Origin: Fragilariopsis cylindrus CCMP1102
Taxonomy: Eukaryota; Bacillariophyta; Bacillariophyceae; Bacillariales; Bacillariaceae
Length of the DNA stretch: 64,000 nt
Assembly: GCA_900095095.1 (NCBI GenBank)
Contig: FMBT01000406.1
Coordinates: forward strand, 62,001-126,000
Direction: 5' to 3'
Part shown: positions 31,926 through 43,900 of the stretch, one piece after another
Layout: each line of letters opens with the position of its first letter
Position numbering within the stretch: the first letter of the stretch is position 1
Program-made: the position numbers and the translations under genes
Notes under the pieces: generated by a model
The model's database searches: none
Seen by the model: the letters and a program-made list of their open reading frames with translations, nothing else
What the model was told of the DNA's origin: nothing

Positions 31926-32317
31926 CAACGATTTATTATTTTTTTATTTTATAGAAATTGAAGTGTTTTTAATTAACAAAAGCGTCGCTAGAAGTTGAAT
32001 TGTTTGAAAGTTGAACTGTGTTGTCATTACTTAGGATGCTGCAAATGGGCTCGCGCTGTATTTTCCGGTTGACTCAACCGGAAATAGTCTCGCCATAGCA
32101 TCAAGTGTTTTAGAAGGATTTTTTTTGACGCGCGTTTTACAATTTGAAATTCGGTAACAACGTGTAACTCCACCCACAGCAGAACACACTTTTCGCGTCG
32201 GAAGCAAGCAAGCTAACTAACGTTAACTTACTCACTACTTCTTACTGTATCACAATTGATTTATGTTTATTGTACACTACTTCAGTACATAGTACTACGA
32301 AAGAGAAAGCTAGAATC
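31653..32317. promoter_or_regulatory. Divergent promoter region
   Basis: Between the PEP-synthase-like gene (-) and the ankyrin-like gene (+). The left part is duplicated upstream of the truncated copy. The right part contains the second palindromic element (32043-32089). Confidence 0.55.
32043..32089 (-). promoter_or_regulatory. Conserved palindromic element, copy 2 (perfect 23-bp palindrome)
   Basis: Core 32062-32084: TTTCCGGTTGA, centre base, then TCAACCGGAAA, with 11-bp half-sites that are exact reverse complements. The flanks AAATGGGCTCGCGC and TAGTC match the block at 15213-15260 on the opposite strand. It lies about 230 bases upstream of the ankyrin-like gene ATG and about 400 bases upstream of the PEP-synthase-like gene ATG. 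Confidence 0.55.
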
Positions 32318-32823
32318 ATGATGGACGAGATAGACGATCGACAACAACAAGCAAAAGCAGCAGAACAGATTGCTGCTGCTGCTAAAGGTAGAAGACAACG
32401 CGTCGAAGCAGAACATATTGCTGCTGCTGCTGCTAAAGGTAGAAGGCAACGCGTCGAAGTAATTATAGTCCTTGAAAAGCATGATGAATTTCATTTGCGC
32501 ATAAGAAATATAATTGATGAATTGGTTGAACAATTCGTTACTATAACAAAAAAAAATGATATCGATGATAGAAGTATGCTTTACTCCTCGATTTACGATC
32601 TACAACAACAAGCAGAAGCACTAGAACAAAATGCTGCAACTGTTTTGGAATGTAGAAGACAACGTGTCGAATTAATTTCAACCCTTAAACAGCATGATGA
32701 ATTTCCTTTGCGTACAAGAAATAAATTTGATGAATTGGTTGAAGAATTCCTTACTGAAATTGAAGATGATCTCTTTGATATGCTTTGTGACAACAAAGAT
32801 GAGGCTCCTAATGGTAATGATAT

Positions 32824-32860
<37 letters not shown>

Positions 32861-33953
32861 CGCTATTATATTGATGATCATCCTCATCTTCATCATCATC
32901 TTCATCATCATCGTTATTATCGTGGTTTAGATAGCAACCGTGATACAGAAGCTGAAGTTGAAACTGCTTTACGGTTTTTCCCAGAAGTCCTGTCAAGAAG
33001 AGGAGGACCTAACGATTATTATCCCATTCAATATTTAGCAACCAACCCTAGCCGCTCCAATGTGAAGGCACTTCCTTTTATTTCCCTCTTAGCTCGACTA
33101 GCAACAGAGTTCGGCTTTTTTGAAAAAAAAAGCAAGAGGAGGACTATTATTCGAAGATACAAATGGGGATAATATTCTACAGTTCCTCGTACGCGACATT
33201 GCAGACGACGCGTATTTTAATGTGATGATACAATTGAGACAATTGAGACAAATGGGTTATTTCAAGAAAGAAGATATTAAGAAGTATGGGTTAGTGGTGA
33301 TATTGTGTAGATGCCGCCATGTCATCAGAAAAAAAATATTTCGATTTTTAGTGGAATGGGATCCAACCTCGTTACTCCAAATATACGAATATAGTGGACA
33401 TCTACCACTTCACGTTGCAACGAAATCTACTTCCACCCTTCAAGACTTTCGGATGGTATTCAAATACGGAATTCGTTATTATCCTAAAAAGAAAGGAATT
33501 AGTTTATTATTCAAGAAAAATGATTACAGTACGACAACCTTCCAACGTGCTTGTAAAACATTTAAATACGAAGCAGTGATGAAGGTCGTAGAAGACATTC
33601 TTATTCGTTATTCAGACACACCGATCAATACTACTGAGGCGCTGATAACAGCAGCCATTTGCGAGGATATTCATTTAGATTGTGTGTATTTTTTGTTGCG
33701 TAGAGAACCTGATGTTGTAATGAAACTAATGTCGTCCTCATCGATATTGACATCATTGAAGTTGGAGTCTACTAACGACAACATTCTCATCAGGAGCAAT
33801 CACAACAACAGCAATAAAAAAGAAGATAGTAATGATGGGGGAAGCATCAGCGATAATGATATGCATAGTGTGAACAACAACGACGATTTGATGGCAATTA
33901 CTGATCCAAAAAAGCGAAAAAGAAAAGAGAGAGACGATGATCAAGTTTCATAA
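32318..33953 (+). CDS. Diatom ankyrin-like protein with Asp/His-rich tract, one frameshift
   Basis: I choose the ATG at 32318 (MMDEIDDRQQQAKAAEQIAA); the frame opens slightly upstream only with TTG. The N-terminal part is a Gln/Ala coiled-coil with two copies of a unit containing RRQRVE...L..HDEF.LR.RN..DELVE.F. Then come 12 consecutive Asp, HLHHHLHHH, and the family body: ALRFFPEVLSRRGGPNDYYP, PFISLLARLATEFGFFE. The body continues in another frame as ARGGLLFEDTNGDNILQFLV, FRFLVEWDPTSLLQIYEYSG, LPLHVA, RYSDTPINTTEALITAA, VYFLLRREPDV, which is typical of a large diatom family with degenerate ankyrin repeats. The shift lies in an A9 run (33123-33131); eight A would restore continuity. About 545 residues. 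Its stop overlaps the stop of the convergent dioxygenase gene by six bases. Confidence 0.78.
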
Positions 33954-35359
33954 TTCTTCTTCTATATTATTTTCAGTATCAGTTTCTGAATCAATATCTT
34001 CTTCTTTAATAATAAATTTTGTATTCGAATCAAATGTATACCATAAACTAATAACAATCCTTGTACCAGTTTGTACTTGACGAAACAACATGTAAATTTT
34101 CTGTACCACTTGTAAATAATACAAGTCGACCACGTTTTGGTTCTATGGATGTAATAATTTTTTCGTTTTCGTCGCCATTATTTGTATTACTCTCTGTTGA
34201 ATTTGAAGAACTTATAAATTCATTCCATTCTTTATTATCATTCTCGATGCTATATTTTGTTTCTTTTTGTGTACTGCATACTTGACATGATAATGGACCA
34301 ATATTCTTTGATATCATCTATTGAACATCGTCCAGCATTTTTATATTCTGTACATGAATATGGTGACCCCATTGATATTAAATCTTCATCATAACATAAT
34401 GGTTTTGTATTGATGCTTTGATCATACTCATCAAATCCAGGTCCATCTAAAAATTTAAACATACCCCCCGTAAAATCATCCTCATAATTAGATAAATATA
34501 ATAATGCACTAAAATGATAATGGTCTGTATTATTCACATCCACATGTGGTGACCAATAGATGTCATGATCTGATTTTGGTATCCAACCATTTCCATTAGT
34601 ATTATCGCCATCGCCATCGCCATTGTAACTTTTTTCAAGTGAACCAACTGCACGTGTTATAAATGTTGGTGCTGTATGATACACTGACGATGATGATGAC
34701 GATGATGATAATTGTAGAAATTCTTTTGTGATACGTTTTTGTATACGATCAATAACATCTTGATATAATTCATGATCATTTTCTGTAAATCGAATAGCAT
34801 GTCGTTTTTTTAGTTTTCGTTTTTCGTTGCCTTCACTACTACTATTGCTATATATACTCGTAACTTCATTTGTATTACGAATATAACCTGTATTAATATC
34901 CATTATTGTTGGTCCACCACTTGCACTTGAAGTAGTAGAAGTAGAATCAGAGGTAGAATCAGAATCAGTAGAATTGGAATCATTATCATCAACATATGAC
35001 ATTCCCTTAAATGTAATTCTACGTAATTGATTAATTTCTTCTATAGAAATAAAATTATCTATGACAAAACGATGACATTCAAATTGTTGCTGGATTTGGC
35101 CTTGAACTCCTCCTGACTCTGACGACGACGACGATGGTATAATTTCTTTAGTTGATTGACATGGTACTGTCCATTTGTTAGTAATAATACTACTTTCATT
35201 GTTATTGTTATTGTCAACGCCAACGTCAGCGTCAGCGTCAACGTCTTCAACTAATATTTGTTCGGTCGTGGACGACAATGACAGTACGGATTGTATCCTA
35301 CTTGTAATCATTATGATCATGACGACGTTGATGATCAATAATAGCCATAGTCTCCCCAT
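33948..35359 (-). CDS. 2-oxoglutarate/Fe(II) dioxygenase, prolyl-4-hydroxylase-like, two frameshifts
   Basis: The N-terminus MGRLWLLLIINVVMIIMITS is a signal peptide or membrane anchor, so an ER/secretory location is likely. ECHRFVIDNFISIEEINQLR starts the catalytic region. WSPHVDVNNTDHYHFSALLY gives the HxD iron ligands, followed by LSNYEDDFTGGMFKFLD. The distal part is spread over two more frames: IEPKRGRLVLFTSGTENLHV supplies the second iron His, and RQVQTGTRIVISLWYTF supplies the 2-oxoglutarate-binding Arg. The shifts lie at about 34250-34300 and at an AAA/TTT run (34083-34085). All key residues are therefore encoded, although not in one frame. Role: hydroxylation of proline or a related residue; the substrate is unknown. 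About 465 residues. Convergent with, and overlapping by six bases, the ankyrin-like gene. Confidence 0.78.
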
Positions 35360-36171
35360 TCTCTTATATTGCTTTCTTTCTTTCTTCGTTCCTCGATTGT
35401 TTTGTCTTATTCTCCCTCCAAAAAAAAAAGATAAGTAATAAGAAAGGCTGTGTGATGATTGATATGAGTGGATGTACTTTCTACTGAACTTGTACCGTTA
35501 CCATTGATTTACTACTCACAAAATACTACGGTACGCACGGTAGCGGTAGGCGGATGTGAAGTTTTGTTTTGTTTTGTTTTTTGTTTTTTGTCAACTACCG
35601 GTATCATGTCTTTGTTGTTGGTTCGTCGTTGTACGCACAGTAGCTATGTTTAGTGTAGAATGGGTGAGTCAGTCGAGTGAGTCGAGTCTTTTCGAATTCT
35701 TTTAAACGCACCAGCCACGATTGACTTTTTGATTCGATTCATAAGTTAGCATGACGTCAACCAGCTTTTTGATTTTTGACAGCACGTAAAAGAATCTCGA
35801 AATACCGTATAAAAAGGATTCCAAAAAAAAGATCCAAAAGTACAGTACAGTGTAGTAGTATCGTGTCAATATCGTGTCAATTCGTACGGTACCAATAATA
35901 ACGAGAGGAAGCATTAGTATTGCGAAGTACAGTAGACTTTCTTCTTCTTCTTCTTCTTCTTTTGAAGTCATCATCATTCATTCATTGTATTGTCAATCAC
36001 ATCGCAACACAATCTAGAGTCTAGAGTCTAGAGTCGATTCATTCCTTACTGATATCCTTGTTACCCTACTATTATAGCTAACAAAAATCAAAGCAATACT
36101 AAATCAAATCAAATTATAAAAAGAAAAGTAAAGAAAAGAAAAGAAAAGAAAAGTAAAAAGTCATAGTAATA
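35360..36171. promoter_or_regulatory. Divergent promoter region
   Basis: Between the dioxygenase (-) and ATP-citrate lyase (+). It contains CTAGAGT tandem copies near 36014-36036 and an (AAAAG)n tract just before the citrate-lyase ATG. Confidence 0.5.
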
Positions 36172-39100
36172 ATGTCAGCAAAAGCAATACGTGAATATCG
36201 TGGTAAGAAATTAATATCCTATCATGTCAAAGATATAAGTAATGGGAAACATATTATTGATGATCGTAGTGTATTAATAACATCTACTACAAATTATGAT
36301 TTATTAGTAGAACAAGAATCATGGTTATTAACTACTCCATTATTAGTTGTGAAACCGGATCAATTAATTAAAAGACGTGGTAAAGCAGGATTAGTTGGTA
36401 TAAAATTAAATTGGATGGAAGTTCAAGAATGGATCTCACAAAAAATGAATACTGAAATTACATTAGAAAGTAGTAGTGGTAGTAAAGACGGTGTGACTGG
36501 TGAACTTCATACTTTTATTGTGGATCCATATGTAGAACATTCACAACAAGATGAATATTATATTTGTATCCAATCCGATCGGAATGGGGAAGAAATATTA
36601 TTTTGTAAAGATGGTGGTGTCGATGTTGGTGATGTGGATACCAAAGCAAAACGTATTCACATTGGTATTGATAAAATTGATTTACTTTCGAATGAATTAA
36701 TTGATGCAGAACTTTTGGATGGTGTACCATTAGAACGTATCACAGAATTATCATCCTTTATTATAACACTTTTCGAGGTATATCGTAAATTAAATTTTAC
36801 ATATATGGAAATTAATCCAATTGTCTTTTCAGAAAGTGAGGATGGTACAACAACAACTATTATACCATTAGACTTAGCAGCAAAAATAGATGAAACGGCA
36901 TCCTTTTTAAATGGACCAGATTGGGCAAAACCAATAGGAGGTCATTTAGATTTACCGGCACCATTTGGACGAAAAGAATATCCAGAGGAAGAATATATAC
37001 GTGAACTAGATTCCAAAACAGGTGCATCGTTAAAATTAACGGTATTAAATGAATATGGACGGATATGGACAATGGTATGTTACGTTACGTTGGATTTTTT
37101 TATACGTTGTTACGTTGTTCCGTTACGTACCTGATCGGAGGTTCCAAACCAATCGCATCACCACTCCTCATTACATCTTCTTTGCGTTTACAAAAAGTGT
37201 CACGCTAGAACCAAATCAATCCTTTATACGTTGCTCTCTCTCTCTCTCTCTCTGACACGAAATCTTCCTCTCCTCTTCCTCTGTCTCTCTCTTCCTCTTG
37301 TTTCTCGTTGTTTTGTCTGTTATTTTAGGTCGCGGGTGGTGGTGCATCGGTTGTATATGCTGATACTATATCAGATTTAGGTTATGCAAATGAATTAGCG
37401 AATTATGGTGAATATTCTGGTGCACCATCTACGGAACATACATATGAATATGCAAAGACATTAATTGAATTAATGACAAAGCATGAACCACCACTAACAA
37501 AAAAGGGTGATGACGATGGTGAGGACAATAAAGGTAAAATATTTATTATTGGTGGTAGTATTGCAAATTTTACTGATATTGCTGCAACATTTGCTGGTTT
37601 AATTAAAGCATTATTGGCATATTGTGATATATTATTAAAACACAATGTATCAATTTGGGTCCGTAGGGCTGGACCAAATTATCAAGAGGGACTCCAGATG
37701 TTACGTGAATGTTCTAATACAACTGGATTAGATATTAAAATCTATGGTCCAGAAACGCATATAACTGCTGTTGTACCACTTGCATTAGGATTAGAAGCCA
37801 TTAAAGATTTTCCACAATTTGATGATCCATCACATTTACATAAGAAAGAATTAGCAATGTCTGCTACTGCTAGGGCTGTTGCTTCTGCGGCTTCTAGTAA
37901 TAACAAAGTAGCAGATGTTGCTAACGCTGACGCCACTACTAATGCTAATGCTGGTAATATGAAACGTATACAATCATTCCATAGACAAATTGCTGACCAT
38001 GAAGCTGATCATAGTGTTGAAAATTTTACTGCTAAAACAAGATGTGTCGTTTATGGATTAATGCCTGTTGCAGTACAAGGGATGTTAGATTTTGATTTCA
38101 TGTGTAAACGTGAAAAACCATCTGTTGCTGCAATGATATTCCCATTTAGTGCTAATCATTATATGAAGGTATGTGTGATGGACGCTTCATACTTTTTATA
38201 CGCTTTATATAGCATATTACATTACTTTACATACCGTTATATCGTCTACATTTTTCACTAACCCACACACGCACTCTCTATCTATCTCTCTCTCTCTCTC
38301 TTCAAAAATCAGTTTTATTGGGGAACTAATGAAATCCTACTTCCTGTCTATGAATCTATGGATGAAGCATTCCAAAAACATCCTGAGGTTTCTGTTGTTG
38401 TAAACTTTGCTTCTTTTCGTTCAGTTTATGGGTCTGTTATGGAAATGCTTGAAAATCATTCAGAACAAATCAAGACCATCGGGTGAGTATATGCATGCCG
38501 TTTGGTCGATCGCATCGGGTCGCATCCTCCTCCTGTTCATGTATCGGTTGATGATAGTACGGCAAAAGGCTTCATAATTGTAGTGAAACTCACGTCTGTT
38601 TTTTGTTTCCTTTTGTTTGTTAACATTCTTCCCACAGAATCATCGCAGAAGGTGTCCCCGAATCTCAAACCAGAGCATTTAATAAGGTTGCTGCGGATAA
38701 GGGTGTTGGTATTATTGGACCAGCGACCGTAGGCGGAATCAAGGTGAGTTTTTCTAAGGAATGAATTGAGTAGAGTTTCGTGTACACGTACAGCTTATAT
38801 ATCTTGGATTATACTCTAATTCGGGCAACTAATGATATATTCTGTCGTTCTGTCTCGCGTAATCATATATCATATATATTGTACGTACTTGTCTCTCTTA
38901 GCCCGGATGCTTTCGAATTGGTAATACCGGTGGTATGCTCGATAATATTGTTATGTGTAAATTGTACCGTCCTGGTTCAGTTGCTTACGTATCACGATCC
39001 GGTGGCTTATCCAACGAATTGAATAATATGATTTCACGAAATACTGATGGAGTGTACGAAGGAGTTGCCATTGGTGGTGACCGTTATCCCGGATCAAGAT

Positions 39101-40302
39101 TCCTCGATCATATTTTACGTTACAATGATAACCCGTCCGTTCATATGCTGGTATTATTGGGTGAAGTGGGTGGTATCGATGAGTATCAGATCTGTGATGC
39201 ACTTAAAAGTGGACGGATCACAAAACCACTTGTTGCCTGGTGCATTGGAACATGTGCGTCCAAATTCACCTTCGAAGTTCAATTTGGACACGCTGGTGCC
39301 TTGGCCAAGGCGGACATGGAAACATCTATGGCCAAGAATGCTGCGTTGAAGAAGGCCGGTGCACACGTACCAGAAAACTTCTTTGAGTTTGGTAATATGC
39401 TCAATACGATCTATACAGTACTAGTCGATTCTGGTTCTATTGAACCTGCTCCTGAAGTGGAGGCACCTAAAATACCAATGGATTATCAATGGGCGAAACG
39501 ATTAGGTCTTGTTCGTAAACCTGCTGCCTTCATTTCATCTATATCCGATGATCGAGGAGATGAACTCAAGTATGGAGGTATGCCCATTAGTGAGGTATTT
39601 GATAAAGATTTGGGTGTCGGTGGTGTACTTGGATTGTTATGGTTCCGTCGTCATCTACCTGTACACGTGACCAAGTTTATTGAAATGATCCTCATGGTCA
39701 CCGCTGATCATGGACCGGCAGTATCTGGAGCACATAACACGATCGTGTCTGCTCGTGCTGGAAAAGATCTAGTGTCAAGTCTATGTAGTGGATTGTTAAC
39801 GATCGGTCCTAGATTTGGTGGCGCACTCGATGATGCAGCTAAGATGTTTACATCTGCTAGTGACAAAGGACTTGACGCCGAAACATTCGTAAAGGATATG
39901 CGGAAACAAAACAAACTCATTATGGGTATTGGTCATAAGATCAAATCATTGTCCAATCCTGACAAACGTGTCGAAATTATTAAAAATTATGCATTAGAAC
40001 ATTTTGATGACAATTCCGTATTGCTGTTTGCGTTAGCTGTCGAACAGGTAACAACAAAGAAGAAGGCGAATCTTATTTTGAATGTTGATGGTTGTATCGC
40101 TGTTTGCTTCGTGGATATGCTTCGAAGTTGTGGTGCATTTACCACAGAAGAAGCAGATGAACAAATCGAGAATGGATGCCTTAATGGATTGTTTGTACTT
40201 GGTCGTAGTATTGGATTTATTGGTCACTTTTTAGATCAAAAAAGACTGAAACAAGGCCTGTACAGACATCCGTGGGATGATATCTCGTACCTTACAGAAT
40301 AG
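36172..40302 (+). CDS. ACLY: ATP-citrate lyase, five exons
   Basis: Exons: 36172-37074, 37329-38168, 38313-38482, 38638-38743, 38902-40302. All introns are GT-AG; several have pyrimidine-dinucleotide tracts. The product is about 1139 residues, the single-chain type known from animals and many protists. Order: ATP-grasp-like citrate/CoA-ligase beta part ([41 protein letters not shown]), citrate-binding region, CoA-binding alpha part ([27 protein letters not shown]), phosphohistidine loop FGHAGALA (His about residue 803), and citrate-synthase-like C-terminus ([44 protein letters not shown]). It converts citrate, CoA and ATP to acetyl-CoA, oxaloacetate, ADP and phosphate in the cytosol, feeding lipid and sterol synthesis. 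It looks complete. Confidence 0.96.
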
Positions 40303-40511
40303 AACGAGAGTTGAGATTAATTAATTAATTTTAAGCCTGTAAGATAGAATGTTTATACGGTATGACAAAAATAAAACAGAACAAAAAAATGATGATTGGA
40401 ATTGAAAATGGAATTGAAAATTGAAATAAATGATCGATGAATTAATTAAAAGTATTTGTATTAAGAAGAAAATAAAAGTTTATTATTATTAAATTATTAC
40501 TTGCTTCTATT
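40303..40511. other. Short AT-rich spacer
   Basis: Convergent spacer between citrate lyase and the small myristoylated-protein gene. AATTAATT-rich; probably 3' untranslated sequence of both. Confidence 0.5.
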
Positions 40512-40664
40512 CTACGCCGCTATCTCCGGTGTCTCCGGTGTCGTGCTGGTAGTAGGTGTTTTCTTTGTCGTAGTACTATTTTTAAGAGAAGCAATCGCTA
40601 CATGATGCCGACTCGTATCTAAATCGTCTCCGACATCTTTACTTTTGCTGCATATACCACCCAT
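40512..40664 (-). CDS. Small 50-residue protein with N-myristoylation motif
   Basis: Minus-strand ATG at 40664 gives MGGICSKSKDVGDDLDTSRH, then HVAIASLKNS and a Thr/Pro-rich end PETPEIAA, stop at 40512. The N-terminus fits the MGxxxS myristoylation consensus (Gly2, Ser6), with Cys5 as a possible palmitoylation site and Lys7/Lys9 as a basic patch. Such a tripartite signal anchors proteins to membranes. Composition is ordinary, with many CpG-containing codons, unlike the CpG-poor block to its right. I know no named family. It may be a complete micro-protein or the first exon of something longer, although the stop is in frame and no donor is obvious. Confidence 0.5.
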   Translation of the reverse strand: MGGICSKSKDVGDDLDTSRHHVAIASLKNSTTTKKTPTTSTTPETPEIAA

Positions 40665-40984
40665 GATGGATTGATTTTGTTGTCGCTAGCTATTATCAGT
40701 GGCTTGGCTTTGTAAAGAGGGAGACAAAGAAGGGTGTGGACAAGAAACCTTGTACTGTACAGTATGTGCAATAAGAAATACAGTAGGCCTAGAAAGTACA
40801 TCATTACCGGTATGCATCATTCTTTGGTGACAACGATATACCTACGACGTGAAGAAGATTTTGATTGATTCATTCCCGTCTGCTCAGGGAAGTTATGCAT
40901 ACAGTATTCGCTCGGCCTGGATAGGGCCTAACGTAGTACTACTGCTACTTTGTACTGGTTTGTACTACCGTACGTGTCAGGCTG
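40665..40984. promoter_or_regulatory. Upstream region of the small protein gene
   Basis: 320 bases of normal CpG content between the small gene's ATG and the edge of the CpG-depleted block. Contains several GTAC-rich words. Confidence 0.4.
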
Positions 40985-43900
40985 GTCAGCCAGGTGTTGC
41001 TCTCTTTTTATTTTTTGTCTCTTGTACAGTTTTTTTGTTTAACAGGATTCAAGTAAGTCTACCAACCCCTTGACATCACACACAATCAAGATAGAGCTAT
41101 TGGTCTCTACAATTTGGTAGAATGAATTGTTCCATTGTATGTCATGTGGTATGAAGATTGTTGTCAATGTACAGAAAGAGCAGAGATAGCAGTGTGTATC
41201 TACTATTTGTGCAGGTGGTTGGGCTAGTTCTTAGTAGTAGATTATCTCAACATCGTCAGCTGTTGTTGTTGTAATAGTAAAATATTGTGAATATAATCAT
41301 TTAAATTTGTTGAATGGCTTGCACAAACATTTATCATACATCTTCTTTTCCTCATATCACTGATGATGAAATGAATAACAGCTTGGTGGTTAGTTGGTGG
41401 TATTATTATTAGTTATAATTATTTGCTGTAGTATAATATACGTACCACCAATAATAATAACAGTATAAGATAGATAATGTATTTGCATCAACAACCACAA
41501 ATATTGCATTGTAATATTATCATCATAAGTCTGTTATGAACAAGATAATTCAGGGACTAATAATGGTAAATGCTTCTATGTTTCATTTCCATGTATGATG
41601 TCCATTAAACAACAACTATAGTGTAGAAGGATGATCAGAAAGTTTTGAATCATGAGGGACATCCTTGTCTCCACCTTCTCCAAAGTTATACAAATAAGCT
41701 TGTCTCTTCTGATATAGATGGACAGGGGGGGGGGGGGGGGGCATGTTGACAGTCTTATCATAAGTAGTGCTGCAGGGTTGAGGTCGTAATAATAAGAATG
41801 GTTCTCAATTTACATCATGTTTGTGCCATCTATTTTTGGTCAATCTCCACGATGATTTGTTGGGGTGGTGAATTATACATTCTTTGTGCCGATTATGATA
41901 CACTACCTTCATACTGCAATTTTGTTAATGTGCTTTGGTTGGGGTGGGTGGGGTCAGTTGGTGTTGAAATAAACACATATTTTTGTTGCTTTGGCTGTTC
42001 CTGTGATATGGCAGTCCCAAGTACACTTACTTGATTGAGAGAAGTATGATGATAAGAGAAAATGTGACATTCACTTTTTTGAAGACAGTTTAATATCTCA
42101 TGAACCCAGAAGAAGGATGATGCTGTGATTTTCTATCAAGAAGCAAATAACTCTTAGTTGTGTTGTCCACTGTTGATCATTAAAATGGTGGGCAGGTGAG
42201 GAGAACCCATAGGACAACTAATATTTATACTGTTTACCCTACCGTGCACCATGTCAGGCAAAAAGGTATATGGCTAGCTCCCGCTGAATTCTGCCTTCTA
42301 GATGCATTAACAAGAATCATCATTCCATCAACGTTACTAGAGCTTACAGTCAAATAGGAAAGGACTAAAGTAGAAATTATGAGTACTAGCTATTAAGAAC
42401 TGAACCAGAGAGACAGAAATATAGAGTTCAGTGATATTGCATGATAGTGTGTAGTAGTAGCCGGAGTGGTTGCATTGCAAACCAGTGGATTGCATACCAG
42501 TAGTAGTGGTTTTCACTTGCATCTGGACTCAATCATCTATGACTGAATGCAAGATATACCTAATTTCTGTTAGACATAACAATGGGGTGTGTGACTGTAC
42601 ATCCATTGATATCAATCTATCTGTTTGATACAAACTTACCAGACAAAATATAGATACTGGTACTCTGAATAGGGAGGAAAATGTCAGTGTAATTTGTGCA
42701 TTTGAGAGGAGAATTCTATGGGGTTGTATAGGGATAGTAGGCAAATCTCAAATTGCCACAAGAGGTGCATAGAGGAGAGGAGAATTACAGAATTACGGAT
42801 GATTAAGGATCGGGTGAGATAGAGTTATAAATTATAAAAACTACTATAGTAGTAGTAGCCTTAAAAGATGATCCATTATCAACAGGTATGTTGGACTTGT
42901 TTTCTCCAGAATATCTGATCATGTGTCTCTTTCAGTAGAAGCAAGTTTATATTAACTTCCACTCTTTTTCTCAAAGCTTCAAACCAATAGTCAAAAAGTG
43001 CAGTGGTCAGAGGTTAAATTATCATGTATATATGATGTGTATTGTATCCTTGCCACTGCCAGTACTAGACTGATTGGTTTGATGATGCGATGGTTTGAAT
43101 GGTGATGAATTCTCTTTTGGCACTGATAGGTGTGTGGTGGGTGATTTTGCTCAAACATGAGCAAATTTTGTTGCTGTAAGTGGTATGGGTGGTCTATAAG
43201 ATGATTGCAGGTTCCTAATATAATGGAGCTAATACTTTCATTGAGCAAACTGGGATACAGCACAGCACAGCACACATGCTTTCTTGCATTGAAAGAGGTG
43301 CATGATGAATGTTATTTTTTTATCTCTTGTTGCACACTTCTTACTATGTGTACAGATCCAGTTGGAACAAACAGAAAATGAATGCGGGAGAGAAGAAGCT
43401 GGATCTATCATTGAATGAAATTATATGAGTAAGTGTGCCTATACTTGGTTGCTGGTATTAATGTTGTAACTGATGTAGAGTAAATCATTCCGTTAATTTT
43501 ATTGCAGACAGAACAGGTTTAGCCACAATATTGGTTTTAAAACGCTCATCACATTATAATGTTTATTTGACCCTGATTTTATTTTGTGTTGAAGCGCAAT
43601 ACATAGTAATGGTTGTTACACAAACTCTATTATATTGTTACTGCTGCTGCTGCTGCTGCTGTTCATTCGTGTTGTTATTGTTGTTTGTAGTTAGGTGGTG
43701 GCAAAGCACCCATATTCCTTACTATTGAACAATCACTTTATTACTTGAAGATATATTGAGTCTGAACCTTCACATACTACTGAGAAACTCAAATCAAATG
43801 ACAAGGAAGGGAATATGTGGTATGTAGACAACATTATCAACACTGCCAGCAATCAAATACACCAATACTCCAACATATTGATTGTGTGTAGCTTATTGTT

